Shown in pieces: positions 12,373 to 24,362 of a stretch of 64,000 nucleotides of DNA. Source of the stretch: Oikopleura dioica. Lineage: Eukaryota > Chordata > Appendicularia > Copelata > Oikopleuridae. The stretch is taken from assembly GCA_907165135.1 (NCBI GenBank), contig OU015566.1:11082157-11146156 (forward strand), written 5' to 3'. How positions within the stretch are numbered: position 1 is the first letter of the stretch; each line of letters begins with the position of its first letter. The translations under genes were made by a program, and so were the position numbers. The notes below the pieces were generated by a model. That model ran no database searches and was not told the origin of the DNA. It worked only from the letters and a program-made list of their open reading frames with translations.

Positions 12373-13879
12373 ATGGAAGTTCCGCTCATTTCAGCGTGCC
12401 GCGACGTTGAGAATATTCGAAATATGCTCGAGAACTTAGAGAACAACTTGGAAAATGAATATTGCACGAAGACGGTAGACTCGGCGCGGTTTAAAGCTCT
12501 CACAAGGGAGAACAGGGGACTCGTCGAAGAATTGAAACAGTGGAAAAAGAAATTCGAACAGGCACAGGTCAATATTTTTCGATGAAAAAACAGGGTCATT
12601 CTCAGAGAAAATTGTTTAAACTTTAAAGCTAAAGGTTAATTAATTAATAGCCCCCAAATATTTTGAAGGGTAAAAGTCTTTAACCGTGAAAGATGGTTAC
12701 CTTCGAACTTCATTGACTGGTTACATAATTAGTTGCATATACTGATTAGTAGTTGTGTGTTTCATGATAGAGATAATAAAGAGAGCGATTTCGCCGGGAG
12801 ACGGGGAAGTGACTTTTATTGACCTGAGAATGAAGGAGCAAAAGGCAAAAGAAACACTTGTGGAGAAAGTACGCGTACTCGAAGCAAAGTTGAATGAGAG
12901 CGAGAAGAAAAGACAACTTCCAATGACGTAAGTTTCAATATAAAGAATCACAAATTAGATTTTCTCAAGAAAAAAATATAAATTTAGTCAAAAGCAAGGA
13001 TGATACATTTTTTAAAATATCTGTTGATCGGGAATCCTTACTGATAAAATTAGATCCGAAGAGAATTCCTGAAAACTAATTTTAGGGACGACAATCAAAA
13101 CCAAGCGTGCGTATGTCAATTACCTGCTGAAAATGAGGCCGAAGAGACGTTTGTTGAGCCACCGCCGCTTCCCGAAAAACGACTGAGAAAGCAATCGAGC
13201 TTCATTAGGCCGCACAAACCCAATCCGCCTTTATTTGATGAGAGCTGTGTCACTGTATCTTCAGGTACAATTCAGTTTTATTTCATTTTTCTGAAACTTA
13301 TCCTTTCAGCAATGAAAGACGCGGGACTTGACGAGTCGATCATGACGCTTCCGCCAGAGATGACCATTATCAGCGACGACAATGAAGCATCGTCGGAACA
13401 GAGTATCATGATCAATGAACTGGTTGCAGCGGAAAAGCCGTCTACGCAGAGAGTCTCGAAGGTAAGCATGCATTGTTGATTTAAAGACCATAATAACCAA
13501 GAAATATCGAGCAATTTATAAATATCTATAACAGGGAAAGCGAATTTCAACCGTAAGATTTACCAACAGCTTACAAAATCCATTCGTTACACCCCCACCA
13601 AATATACAGAAAGAATAATACAAAACCCCGCATACTTTTGAAATCTGACGACTATTTTCTTTTCAGGCGATCCAGCGAAGTCTGAATCAACTCTCCAACT
13701 CCGTCAACGACGAAGACTTCGACCAGCTCGAGTCTATCCCGATCCCCATCCCTCGCCTCAACCTCGATGGACTCATCGTCAAAAAGCGCCGCGACGTGAA
13801 CTGGGATCACAAAAATACAACTGAAGACACTCCACCGAAGAAAAGAAAAGTCGCTGTCGGAAAAACCTTTGACTTTTGA
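12373..13879 (+). CDS. Coiled-coil protein with C-terminal NLS, function unknown
   Basis: Five exons: 12373-12567, 12773-12927, 13086-13264, 13310-13461, 13667-13879. They sum to 894 nt (297 aa) with no stop. The first two exons are rich in Glu, Lys, Leu and Asn with heptad-like spacing, consistent with a coiled coil over about residues 10-115. The middle is acidic and Ser/Pro-rich. The C-terminus carries PPKKRKV, a classic monopartite nuclear localisation signal, just before the stop. Length and layout loosely recall cell-division proteins with an N-terminal coiled coil (shugoshin, or the N-terminus of RACGAP1), but no diagnostic motif is present, so no name is given. The first intron uses a weak GTCAAT donor. 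A possible 18-nt microexon lies at 13535-13552. Confidence 0.7.
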
Positions 13880-14229
13880 AAAACTTGTTTTTATAAAAAT
13901 TTTGTTCAGTGGCCCATCTGTAAGTTAAAAAATCTTAATCTGCACACTTCTTATATAAATCACTTAGTTGTACAATAAAATCTCAGAAAACAGATTTTGC
14001 ACGCGTTTCAAGCTTGTTCACCGAATTATTCTAGCGCCGGTAATGGATTCATAAAGGCTCTGAGCGTGAAATCAAAGCTTTTATTTCGGCAACTGAGACA
14101 TTCCCTCTGGGTGAGCTTTTTGGTGCACCGACGAGTTTTTTCCTCTTTTCCTCTTTGTTATTGTCTTGCGTCATAACACCTTATGGAAATTAAATTCCAC
14201 TGCGTTTTGAATTATGCGGAATTATTGAC
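13880..14229. other. Intergenic, 350 bp
   Basis: This holds the 3' end of the coiled-coil gene (AATAAA near 13974) and the likely promoter of the GH9 giant. I see no clear TATA box close to the ATG at 14230. Confidence 0.5.
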
Positions 14230-17200
14230 ATGAAGATCTTAGCTTTACTAAATATAAAATTTGCTTATTCTTTTTATTGTGGCTTTGACGGTGGAGATTT
14301 CTGCGAAAATTGGACTGGACCAGAGAAATGGTCGATTTCACGAGATTGGGGCTCAGATTTGGAGCACTTCGTTAGAGCAAAGTTTGAAGAAGATGATGAA
14401 GAAATAGTTCTAGAGCTACCGAAGGTTGAATTAGTCGCGGAAACACATTATTGCTTCGAGTTTTTCTACCGCAGCTGGTTTGAAAATGGATCCGCTGGGG
14501 TTAGATTTACAGAGCCGTTTCTTGGATTTGAAGAAATTGGTTGGTATGAGAACTTGTCCGCTTCAAATAAATGGGAAAGAGTAAGAGTACCTCTTTTGGG
14601 AACTGATTTTCCAGAGCTCAATATTGAGATCATCTCGAAAGGAACAAAGGATGGGAAGATCAATTTTGACGAGTTTTCTTTGCACAAGAAAAAATGCAAG
14701 CACTTATGCGACGGAGACGATTTTACTTGTTTCAAGATAAAAGGTTGTGTTCCTCGATCGAAAATTTGCGATGGAATAAATGACTGTATTGATCAATCTG
14801 ACGAAAAATACTGCATCGATGGTGAGGGATATCAAACAACTGCTGCTCCTGACTTTTGGGATATTCTTGGATCAACTCAATCGCCAACTGAAGCTTTTGA
14901 TCTCGATTTTCTTGTAACAACTGTTGGTCTTTTCGATGCGTTGGATCAGATTCTAGCGACGACGCCAGATCCACTTGCGGAACTTGATGAGCTCTTGGCA
15001 ACAACCCCTGATCCCTTAGAAGAAATTCAGCTGATCGACTGGTTTGAAGAGCCTACAGCTTCGACCACAACAACAATTTTTGCGCAAATTGCTACGAAAT
15101 CTTCTACTACTACATCAACTTCCACATTATTAACCAAAACCACGACAACTGAGATGACAGCTTTTACACTGAGGGAAACAACTTCATTGGACGATATTTT
15201 TGCTAATCTCACTTCAACAACACTTATTTCGACTTCAACATTAACATCAACATCATCTTCTTCAATCACGGCCACAACCACAACTACAACGACTACAACA
15301 ACTTATTCTCTACCAGAAACTTGTCGAAACAAAACTCTTGGCTCTGTAGTCGAAAATCCGCAGCAAACTATTCTTGAGCGCGAACAGTACCAAACCTACG
15401 ACCTCAGCTATGCACTTTCGCTTTCAACCCTTTTCTACGAAGCCCAAATTGCTGGAAAGAAACCCTCTTGGAGTCGAATTCCTTGGCGCGGCGATTCAGT
15501 ACTTGCAGATGGATGCGACCTTGAGCTGGATCTTTCGGGAGGATTTTTTGATGCTGGAGATTCGGTAAAATTTACATATCCAATGGCTTTTGCAATTAAT
15601 CTGCTCATCTGGGGTGCGCTAGAATTTCCGATCGGATATAGAAGCGCTGGTCAATATGAAGCTAATAATAGAATCATTCGGTGGGGCATTGATTGGTTGA
15701 TGAAGGCGAATTACGAAGAACTCAGTATTGTAGGAATGGTTGGCCTTCCAACGACCGAGCATTCATTCTGGATTCCACCGGAGAAGATTGATCATTTTCG
15801 ACCTTCGTTTACTTCAAATGAAGAAAATCCAGCGTCAGATTTGCTTGGCCAAGTAGCAGCAACATTTGCCTCTGCTGCCGTCTATTTCCAAGCTGATGAC
15901 CAGCAGCTATCTCAAGAGCTATTTAATCGGTCGGTTATCATGACTAGAAGCTGTTTCGAGAACCATGGCTATCTGCACAATGCGATTCCAGAGCTGAAAG
16001 AATACTACAAAAGCTGGCATATTGCAGACGAACATGTTTATGCAGCTCTTTGGGTCCATAAAGCGGCCGTTGTTCTAGGCAACGAATCAATTGCGGAAGA
16101 AATGAAGGCCTTGGCGTTTTCATGGGAAGAACGAGCAATCAACGGGGATATCGAATACAACACAATTTGGTGGGAAGGCGAATCCTTCAACTGGGACTCT
16201 AAACATCCCGCGATTCATTATCTCTTCAGTAATTTATTCGACAACGAGCCGAGCAAAGAAAGGTTCGAAAAATTCAAGACCTCGATTTTTAGACGGGAAA
16301 GGACAGAAAAGGGATACATTTGGATCTCAAAATGGGGCTCGACAAGGCACAATGCGAATGCAATGTTTTTGCTCGCTTTGGATGCAAGAGATCAAGAAGA
16401 CTTTGGTTTAATTCAGGAAGTCAAAGGGCAGATATATTATCTTCTGAATGGACCTGTCATTGATGGAAAAACTGGGTCGTATTTGATAGGATACGGCGAT
16501 GTCTATCCATCGGAGCCCCATCATCGGGGCTCATCGTGCAACGGTGCTGAAGACTTCTGCGTTGAGGGAAATAATACAGAAGCTGTTTGGACACTCTACG
16601 GTGCTCTCGTTGGTGGAGCAGACACAGTCACAGATGTATTTATCAATGACAGAAAAAACTGGATAACAAACGAAGTGGCACTTGATTACAACGCTGGTTT
16701 CCAATCAACTCTCGCGGGCCTGATTGCGCTCGAAGACAAACTTACGACCACAACTACCACAACAACGACTTCAGCTACTCTTTCAACGACCGAAGCGCCA
16801 AGACCAACACAAGAACTTGGCTTTCAAACACTCACGTTTGTATCTTACGGTAAGCGATTCGACGAAACTCAAGACATGCAAAAACGAACGCTAGAAGAAG
16901 GAAAGTACTTCAGAACTCTCATCGGTGATTTTTCGGACGAGTACAGCAATCCTTGGCCACTAGAGAGATTTGAAGAACTTGAGCGGACAGAAATGCGCTG
17001 GTGCTTCAAACTTTTTGGGGAGCGTTTATTAGTTGGCCATAAAAGTGGAGTTTGGATTCACGACGGAAGTGAATCAAATTGGACGTCTTTGACTGATGGC
17101 CTCATCCTCGATCCTCTTGATTTCTTTGACGGCTCATCAATCGATCAGGAATATCTTGATTACGTCGGCGTTGAAAGCTTCTTTCCGACGGTTGACTGGC

Positions 17201-20200
17201 CCTTTCTGACAAAAGAGCTCAAGAGAAGCTTATCATGCGAAGTTCATATGGGCAAAATCTTCTTTTGCGGGCTTCATGAAGGGAAAACATGCGTAGTTTT
17301 CAATGAAGATCTTGAATTCGAGACATTTTTTGAAACGAAAATTGAGCGTGATGGCGGCGCTCTTGTTTCCTACAAGGATAAGCTACTCTTCATTGGTGGT
17401 CAAAAGCAAGAAAACACCCTAGGAGCACGTGGAATTACTGAAAATCGAAAAAGAAGGCAAGTTGGAATGCAAAATTTCCTATCCGGACTTAGCACTTTCC
17501 TCGGAACCAAGGAAGCAGAGCGACAAAATTCACCACTCAAGGATGTCCTCGATCTCTATGGTGATGTAGAAGTCATAACTTTTCACCATAACGATATCAA
17601 CAACAAGACAATAACATTTGGACCGGATCTTCCCCCACAGTTTCAACCTTCAACACCGCATGATGCTGTTTGTGTTTTCAACGAAAATATCTTTATCGTC
17701 ACAAAAACTCGTAATGACGACGATCCTCTTCAATATGAAACTCATCTTCTGTCAATTGACAATTTGAGTATTGACACAAGCTGGCAGTCCTACAGAAACT
17801 TGTTTCTTGAGAAAAGGGAAAATATGACGATGGTTCCTTATCAGGGAAAGCTGATGATTCTTGGAGGTGCTTATATTAAACCGTTTAACAAATTAGCCCC
17901 GCCTTCTCCACCACCAAATGAGTTTATTCTATTTGATGAGAAAACAAAGCTGCCAAGCAAGGTAGAAAAAGAGCCTCAACTCATGATATTAGCGGGATCA
18001 TTTGGAGTTGTGAGGTATCCTCCGGGTGAATTCGGAGAGTGGAACTCTTGGAGTGAATGTTCCATCACTTGTGGGACTGGCATTGTCACCCGGGAAAGAT
18101 ATTGTTACTCGAAACTCGTCAAACTCGTAGGAGACGCCAGGAAAGGGTTTTTTATTGAAAACAACAGACAGACATAACTGAATAGTTCAGCATGAATCAA
18201 TTTGTTATGCTCATATAAATACATGGAATGTAGAATAAATTTTTAAGGATGAAATAATAAATATTTTTATTCTGATTTTTGCTATTTTGTTATTTTTTTG
18301 TCTTCTTTTTTTGTATCATAATGATCTCGTATTTTTTCATGTTTTTGCTATGGAGTTCTCATGCATTTCTTTTCATCTTTTTTTCAGTCAATAACGGCAC
18401 TTCTCATCTTTCGATGGAAGATAGAAGTCATTTCTTCCGACAATATCTGACGATTCTCCTTAATTTTCAATCTTCATTAAATCTCAAATTTTCAAGTTGC
18501 CTTCTTCAATGTTCAATTTCGTGACGTTTTTGATTGCAGGAGCAAAATAGTTCATGCTACCCATAAAGTTCTGAAATCTTGGGATAAATTCCGCAACTTG
18601 TGCTTCTGTTTCTCAAACCGAGTAACGATCAGTCCTTATATCTTTTAGACTTTTCGTTACTCACAGTCCTAAATAAGCTTTTTCATTCTTCAAAATATTT
18701 GCAATGACTTCGGCAACAACAGCCATATCTAAGTAAATAGACGATACAATATTTTAGAAAATTTTAAATATTACCCTGAAATTGATTACTAACATCTGTA
18801 TCTAAAAATTGTTGAACACTTTCAACATTTGCGATCTCATTTCGAAGATGAAACTCTGCATCAGCCAGTGTATATTTCGACCTGTCTCTTGGGTGTTGCC
18901 CTGTTCTTGATGCTGATAAAGCGGCTGTTGTGTTCCATATTTGTACTCTTGAATCTCGTAAAATTTTATTGACTTCATTTATGTCATACACTGAGCTCAT
19001 TTTCGCAACTCACTTTTAGACTTAAACTTGTAGTATTCTGACTGACTGAATAGCAACGACCCGTAATATTTACTCATGGCCATAAAAAAGACCGTTATTT
19101 GCAAACTCAACAACACACGCCTCTCAATTTAAATTTATCATGTCTTTATATAATGCTATAGGAAATTTTTGAAAATTTTTCATATAGTTCATGCTTCCAT
19201 TATCAAAGAAAAAATCTTCCCAAGATTCGAGTGTGGGAAAGATCCAGAGGAGAGCAAGCCTTGCAACACTCAAAAATGTCCTTCTTGGTCGAAATGGTCA
19301 GAATGGGATACATGTTCGTCTTCATGTGGTTTTAAAGGAATGCAGACTCGGACAAGACGCTGTAAACAAGGTGAAATTGGCGAGATCGGCTGTCACGAGG
19401 AAGATCAAGACATTCCAAAGTTCGCCCAGAATATCAACTCAACTTTTCAAAGAGGAGAATGTAATCGTGAGTTTTGTCCGATCATTCCAACGACCCAACT
19501 GTGGACTGAATGGTCTGAGTGCACAAGACAATGTGATGGAGGGGAAAGGATGAGAGCTGCACTAAAATGCACAGAACAAGCTAGCGAAAATAAACCTAAA
19601 GACAAATCCAAAAAGGATAAAAAGAAAAAGAATAAAGGCAGACGAGAAGCTGAAGAGTTAGATTTGCTCGAGTTTCTTGATGATCTCGAGGCGGAAAACG
19701 AAACTGTTCCAGAACCTCCTTGCTTGCCACCTGCAAAGCTTGTCAACTTCAACGAAACAGAAAGATGCAACGCTCAACCTTGTTCAAGATGGGCGCTTTG
19801 GAGCCCTTATACCCCGTGTTCTGCTACATGTGGCGATGCAACAAAATCTCGACAGAGATTTTGTCGACATGGGGAAATTGGAGAAGCAGATAATTGTCCA
19901 TCGGAAGGTGCAAAGGAGATCATTGCTTGTGATCTTGATGAGTGCCCTTACCTCGGTGAATGGGAAAATTGGAGTGATTGTAGCAGAACATGTGGCTCAG
20001 GCGCTAGAATAAGGAAAAAACCATGTATAAATGGAAACATTGGAGAGATCGGTTGTGATTCAGCGGAAGCAACAGAGCAAATCTCTTGTGCGACGCATTA
20101 TTGCCCGATTTATTGGGGTGAGTGGTCGGACTACTCAGAATGCAGTAATTCTTGTGGGAAAGGAGTCAGAGTAAAAACACGCGCATGTCAAAATGAGCTC

Positions 20201-23200
20201 GAAGATGTCACCTGCCCCGGCGCAGGAAATATCACAGAGGAGTGTTTTGACGGTTATTGCTCTGGTGGATCATTTTCCCCTGAATGGGCAAGCTGGGGTG
20301 AATGGGGAGAGTGCTCAACAACGTGTGGCCCGGGGCTGCAATCAAGGTTGAGAAACTGCACTGGGGACGCCGTTGGATCAGTATCTTGCCCATACGATGA
20401 TGAACAACAGACTGGCAAATGCGAAGTACACGGATGCCCTCAATGGTCACTCTGGAACTCTTGGCAGCCATGCGATCTTGACTGTGAGGATCCGGAAGTC
20501 AGTTCACGGTTCCTTATTGGCTCTAGAATTAGGAGACGAGGCTGTGTTGAGTGCCCGATGGATACTTTCGTTTGCATCAAGCCTTCAAATGCCACTGTTT
20601 GTGCTGATTTTTGGGCGGAAAATAATGCAACATCGATCGAAACAGAAGAATGCAGATGTGAAAACATTCAAGAGGGGTCCTCAGAAGGTTCTGGAAGTGG
20701 AGATGAGGAATATGAAATTTCCATGGAAATCGATACAACCACACGCCCTTCAGTTACTACACAGTCTCTTGCTTCTTATCTGTCAAATATTCAGAGCTTT
20801 TTCAGTAGCGAAGATGAAAGCCAACGAATTCGATCACTGGCCCCTTCTTGGGGAACCTGGATGGAATGGACAAAGTGCTCAAAAACTTGTGACCTTGGAG
20901 AACGAACACGATATCGCCCCTGTTCAAATGGAAATATCGGTGATACTGATTGTCCTCTCGCAGAATCATTCGAACAGGAAAGTTGTCAACTTAATGTTTG
21001 CCGGGGTGAGTGGCTCAGCTGGGGTAATTGGGGAAGATGCTCCGCAAGTTGCGACGATGGTGTTAGAAGTCGCACAAGAATGTGCAAGGATAAGAATAAA
21101 TTCGGCTTGCCAGGTTGCCAAAAACGAGCTGCAATAGAAATGGAAAAATGTTCCGATCGCCCTTGTAGCTACTGGAACAACTGGACTGAGTGGTCGCGTT
21201 GCAGTTCATCTTGCGGAAGTGGGGTTTCAACAAGAATGAGAAATTGTGATGCGACTGAAAATATACAAGAAAATTGTATTGGAAATAGTCTTGAAAGTAA
21301 AACTTGTTTTATCCCAGAAGAAGATTGCCTTGCGGATATCGAAGAAGTAAGTTGGATGCCTAAGCAAATGCTTGCTTTTGGCCCTGCAGAATTTAGCCCC
21401 ATTACGTTTACAAGCACCACCACCAAAGCAACTACTTCCACAACAACTACTTCGACAACACAGTCAAAAACTCAAACAACGACTTCAACTTCAACTTCGT
21501 TGTAAACTACAGTGGCAACATGGACATGGGATGAGTGGACAAGTTGGAGTCAGTGCACACTTCCATGTGATGATACATTTTCTAGGTCTTTTAGAACTCG
21601 CTCTTGTTTTACTGGAGAGTGCCCAAAACAAGCTTCGGTCGAGTCAAGAATTTGCACAGATCGAGAGTTTTGTGACTACATGGACGCAGATTCTTCACTT
21701 TCTGACATGGGGATCGACTATTCATTCGATGATGACGAAGAAAACCCCCTATCTACAGAAATCACTGCTGCTCCAACAAGACAGAGAATAATTTGGGAAG
21801 AATGGGGCCAGTGGACTCCTTGTGATCGAACATGCGACGAAGGGCATCGAGAGCGATTCCGAACTTGCCAAGATCGTGATCTCTGTCCGACTGGAAGCTA
21901 TGAAACTGAAGAATGCGACCTTGGCTACTGCGCTAGAATGACTGGTTGGTCCCTTTGGACTCCTTGTTCGGCATCATGTGGAAAGGGAAATGTTCGAACG
22001 AGGAAAAACTACTGCGATCGAATTGGAAACTATGGAAAGGTCTGCCCAGAGGTGAAAAATATGACTGACGTTCTTATCGAGAAAGAACCGTGCCTTGCCT
22101 CTGAATGCCCCTATTTTGCTCAATGGTCTGTTTGGTCTAGCTGCGAATTTGATGGTCCTTGTCCTTTTACTGGTGGAAGAAATCGAACAAGAAAATGCAA
22201 CTTCGGCTCTGTTGGCGACGAAGGGTGTATTGGAGATTTGATAGAGCTAGAGATCTGCCACCATGACGATTGCGGATACTGGTCGGAATGGGAGCCCTGG
22301 TCAAAATGCACGGCAACATGTGATGCTGGAAAGCGAGCTAGGCAAAGGATCTGCATCAACGGCAAAATTGGTGATGTAGGATGCCCTTACGACGAAGAAA
22401 CTGATTTAGAACGATGTAATGATCAGGCTTGTCCTAAATGGTCAGTTTGGAGCTCATGGTCAGAATGCGAATCAGAATGTGGCCCTTCTCTGACATCAAA
22501 GAGTCGAGTTTGCCTTGGTGCTCCTTTTGGATCAAATGAATGTCCAGGGATTTCTGAAAAGACAAAAATCTGTGAATCAAAATGTCTTTCAAGCCAGAAA
22601 TGCGAGGAAAATGTCTGCGTGTGCAATGAAGGAGCTGGCTGGGTACTCGATACTGATCTAGACGAATGCGTTCGCCCGCAACCTTGTCTAGAATGCCACG
22701 ACAACGCTGTCTGTAATGTTGATATGGCGACATGTCACTGTAACAATGGCTATGAAGGCGATGGATACAGATGTTTCGACTACAACGAGTGTGCTCTTAA
22801 ACTTCATAACTGTGACGAACTGGCAAAATGCAAGAATACAGAGGGAGGTTATGAATGTATTTGTCCAAATGGGTTCGAATCTGATTCTACGGGCAACAAA
22901 TGTCTTGATATCAATGAGTGCTCTAGAGGAACTCATAATTGCCACGCCCCGGAAGATTGGGCCGCGACGGGAGAAGAAACAAGGGTCAAATACGGACTCT
23001 ACAGTTCCACTTGTACGAACAAAATCGGTGGGTTTGAATGCGAGTGCCTTGCGCCAGAGTTTTACGGAAACGGAACTCACTGCGAACAAGCGGCTCCGTC
23101 AATTATGGCAGCAGCCGTTTATCAATTAGGAAAGAAACTGGTTGTAGAGGACAATGCTCGTAGAACGATTGATATCGACACGTGTGGCGCAATTGACGGA

Positions 23201-24214
23201 ACAATCGAAGTATCTGTTCTGCTCGCTGGCAAGGCTCCGTTCAATATAGAAGTAGATACTATTGCCAATCCATATGCTGTGACTGCTCTGAATAACGTCA
23301 TTTTTGATTCTCCCTTTGAAATGCGTCTGAGAATAGAAGGCATCACCTCCGAGCCACTGCATGTTGACGATGAAATTTATTTGGTGAATGTTTCCGACTA
23401 TCAGTACAGTACCGAATTCAAAGGAAGCGATCTGCCTATCAAAGCAAACACAACGACTCAGTTCCAACTTCGAATTGGAAATCGAAAATGCCTTCAGCTT
23501 TCCAAATTTTCAACAGCAAAGTCGGTTAACTCAGATTCCTTGCTTTACCAAAAATTTGTCATTACAATCGACAAGCCTTCATCATCGCCCATCTTTGGAC
23601 ATATTATCAAGAAACTGCATCTTTTGAGCGAAAGCTTCTTTCAGAGCGACTTTAGATTTCTCGCGACCGAGACGATTGGAATCAGAAGTATTGGAAATGC
23701 AACTTCAATAGACAGTGTTTTCATATTTGAATCTGACGATGCAGCGACAAACGCAAAGTCTGTCCCTGAAATAACAAAAGACTTTGTGGCAATTTTCTTG
23801 GATTACGTTGTCGAAGAATTTGCGCTCAATCGAGAGTCTGTAAAAATCGAGCTTCTTGGTGAAGCAAAATCGCCTTCTGGAGTATTTTTGATTCTTCTCA
23901 CCGCTGTATTTGGCATCATAATAATAAGCGCGTCGAGTTTTATTTCCTTCTGCACTTGGCCGACGAATTTCACAGTCTTGAACGAATCTGGAAGAACGGA
24001 AGCAGACAGTCAATCTGTGATCTCTTTCTTGTCCGGGCCGCTCATTTTACTACTCGAGGCTACAGTGACAAGTTGGGTTTGGGTCGACTACTCCTCTTTT
24101 GGAGCGCCATTTTTGACCAAATCTGAAGCACTCAGCACTTGTTTACTCATAAGGAACAGGTTCAATCTTTATCGAGTTTTATTCTCTCTCTTATTTAGAG
24201 AAACAGTTAATTGA
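14230..24214 (+). CDS. Giant MAM-LDLa-GH9 cellulase-TSP1-EGF protein
   Basis: Exons 14230-18126 (or to 18117) and 19232-24214 are joined in phase across an intron that splits one TSP1 repeat. The start has a weak signal peptide (KILALLNIKFAYS). Domains in order: MAM (about 15-158); LDLa (158-195); Ser/Thr linker; GH9 endoglucanase (about 364-836) with the DAGD acid pair, PHHRGSS, and NEVALDYNAGF with the catalytic Glu; Thr linker; beta-propeller-like region with a dibasic KRRQ site near 1075; about 17 TSP1 repeats; about four EGF modules; a region near the C-terminus with two hydrophobic segments. All catalytic GH9 positions I can identify are kept, so it should hydrolyse beta-1,4-glucan. An in-frame TAA at 21503-21505 interrupts the reading frame just before a well-formed TSP1 repeat. 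With that stop ignored the chain is about 2,960 codons. A role in remodelling tunicate cellulose at the cell surface is inferred. Confidence 0.85.
18484..19000 (-). CDS. Small gene nested antisense in the intron, 135 aa, unknown
   Basis: Three exons: 19000-18775, 18728-18669, 18605-18484. They sum to 408 nt. The first junction is GT-AG (46 nt). The second keeps frame only as a GA-AG intron (18668-18606); if it is not spliced the protein stops at 18661 with 97 aa. The product is soluble, helical and Asn/Glu/Ala-rich, with no signal peptide and no family I recognise. The last two exons carry similar amphipathic segments (VAEVIANIL and VAEFIPRFQ). A TATA-like TATATAAA lies upstream at 19152-19145. 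It is fully inside an intron of the GH9 giant on the other strand. Confidence 0.5.
19145..19152 (-). promoter_or_regulatory. TATA-like box of the nested gene
   Basis: TATATAAA on the minus strand lies about 145 bp upstream of the ATG at 19000. It would imply a 5' UTR of about 110 nt. Confidence 0.35.
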
Positions 24215-24362
24215 GCCTGAATAAAGCGCTGTTTTTGGCTTGGTTTTCTTGATATTTTTCTGCATTTGTAATGTTATCCGAGCGAGATATGCAGCGGAAC
24301 TTGTCAATTTGCATTTCACTTTTGAAGTGACGATTTATTTAGTAATATTAATTCTTTTCCAG

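Larger units (their letters stand above)
18127..19231 (+). other. 1.1-kb intron splitting a TSP1 repeat
   Basis: The upstream exon ends after the first half of a TSP1 repeat (WNSWSECSITCGTG, then RERYC). The downstream exon begins with its second half (CGKDPEESKPCNTQKC). Donor GTAGGA (18127) or GTCAAA (18118) and acceptor TTCGAG (ending 19231) keep frame. The intron is over twenty times longer than the usual 40-50 nt here and contains a small antisense gene. Without splicing the frame runs to a stop at 18177, followed by AATAAA-like motifs, so a short isoform ending there is possible. Confidence 0.6.
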
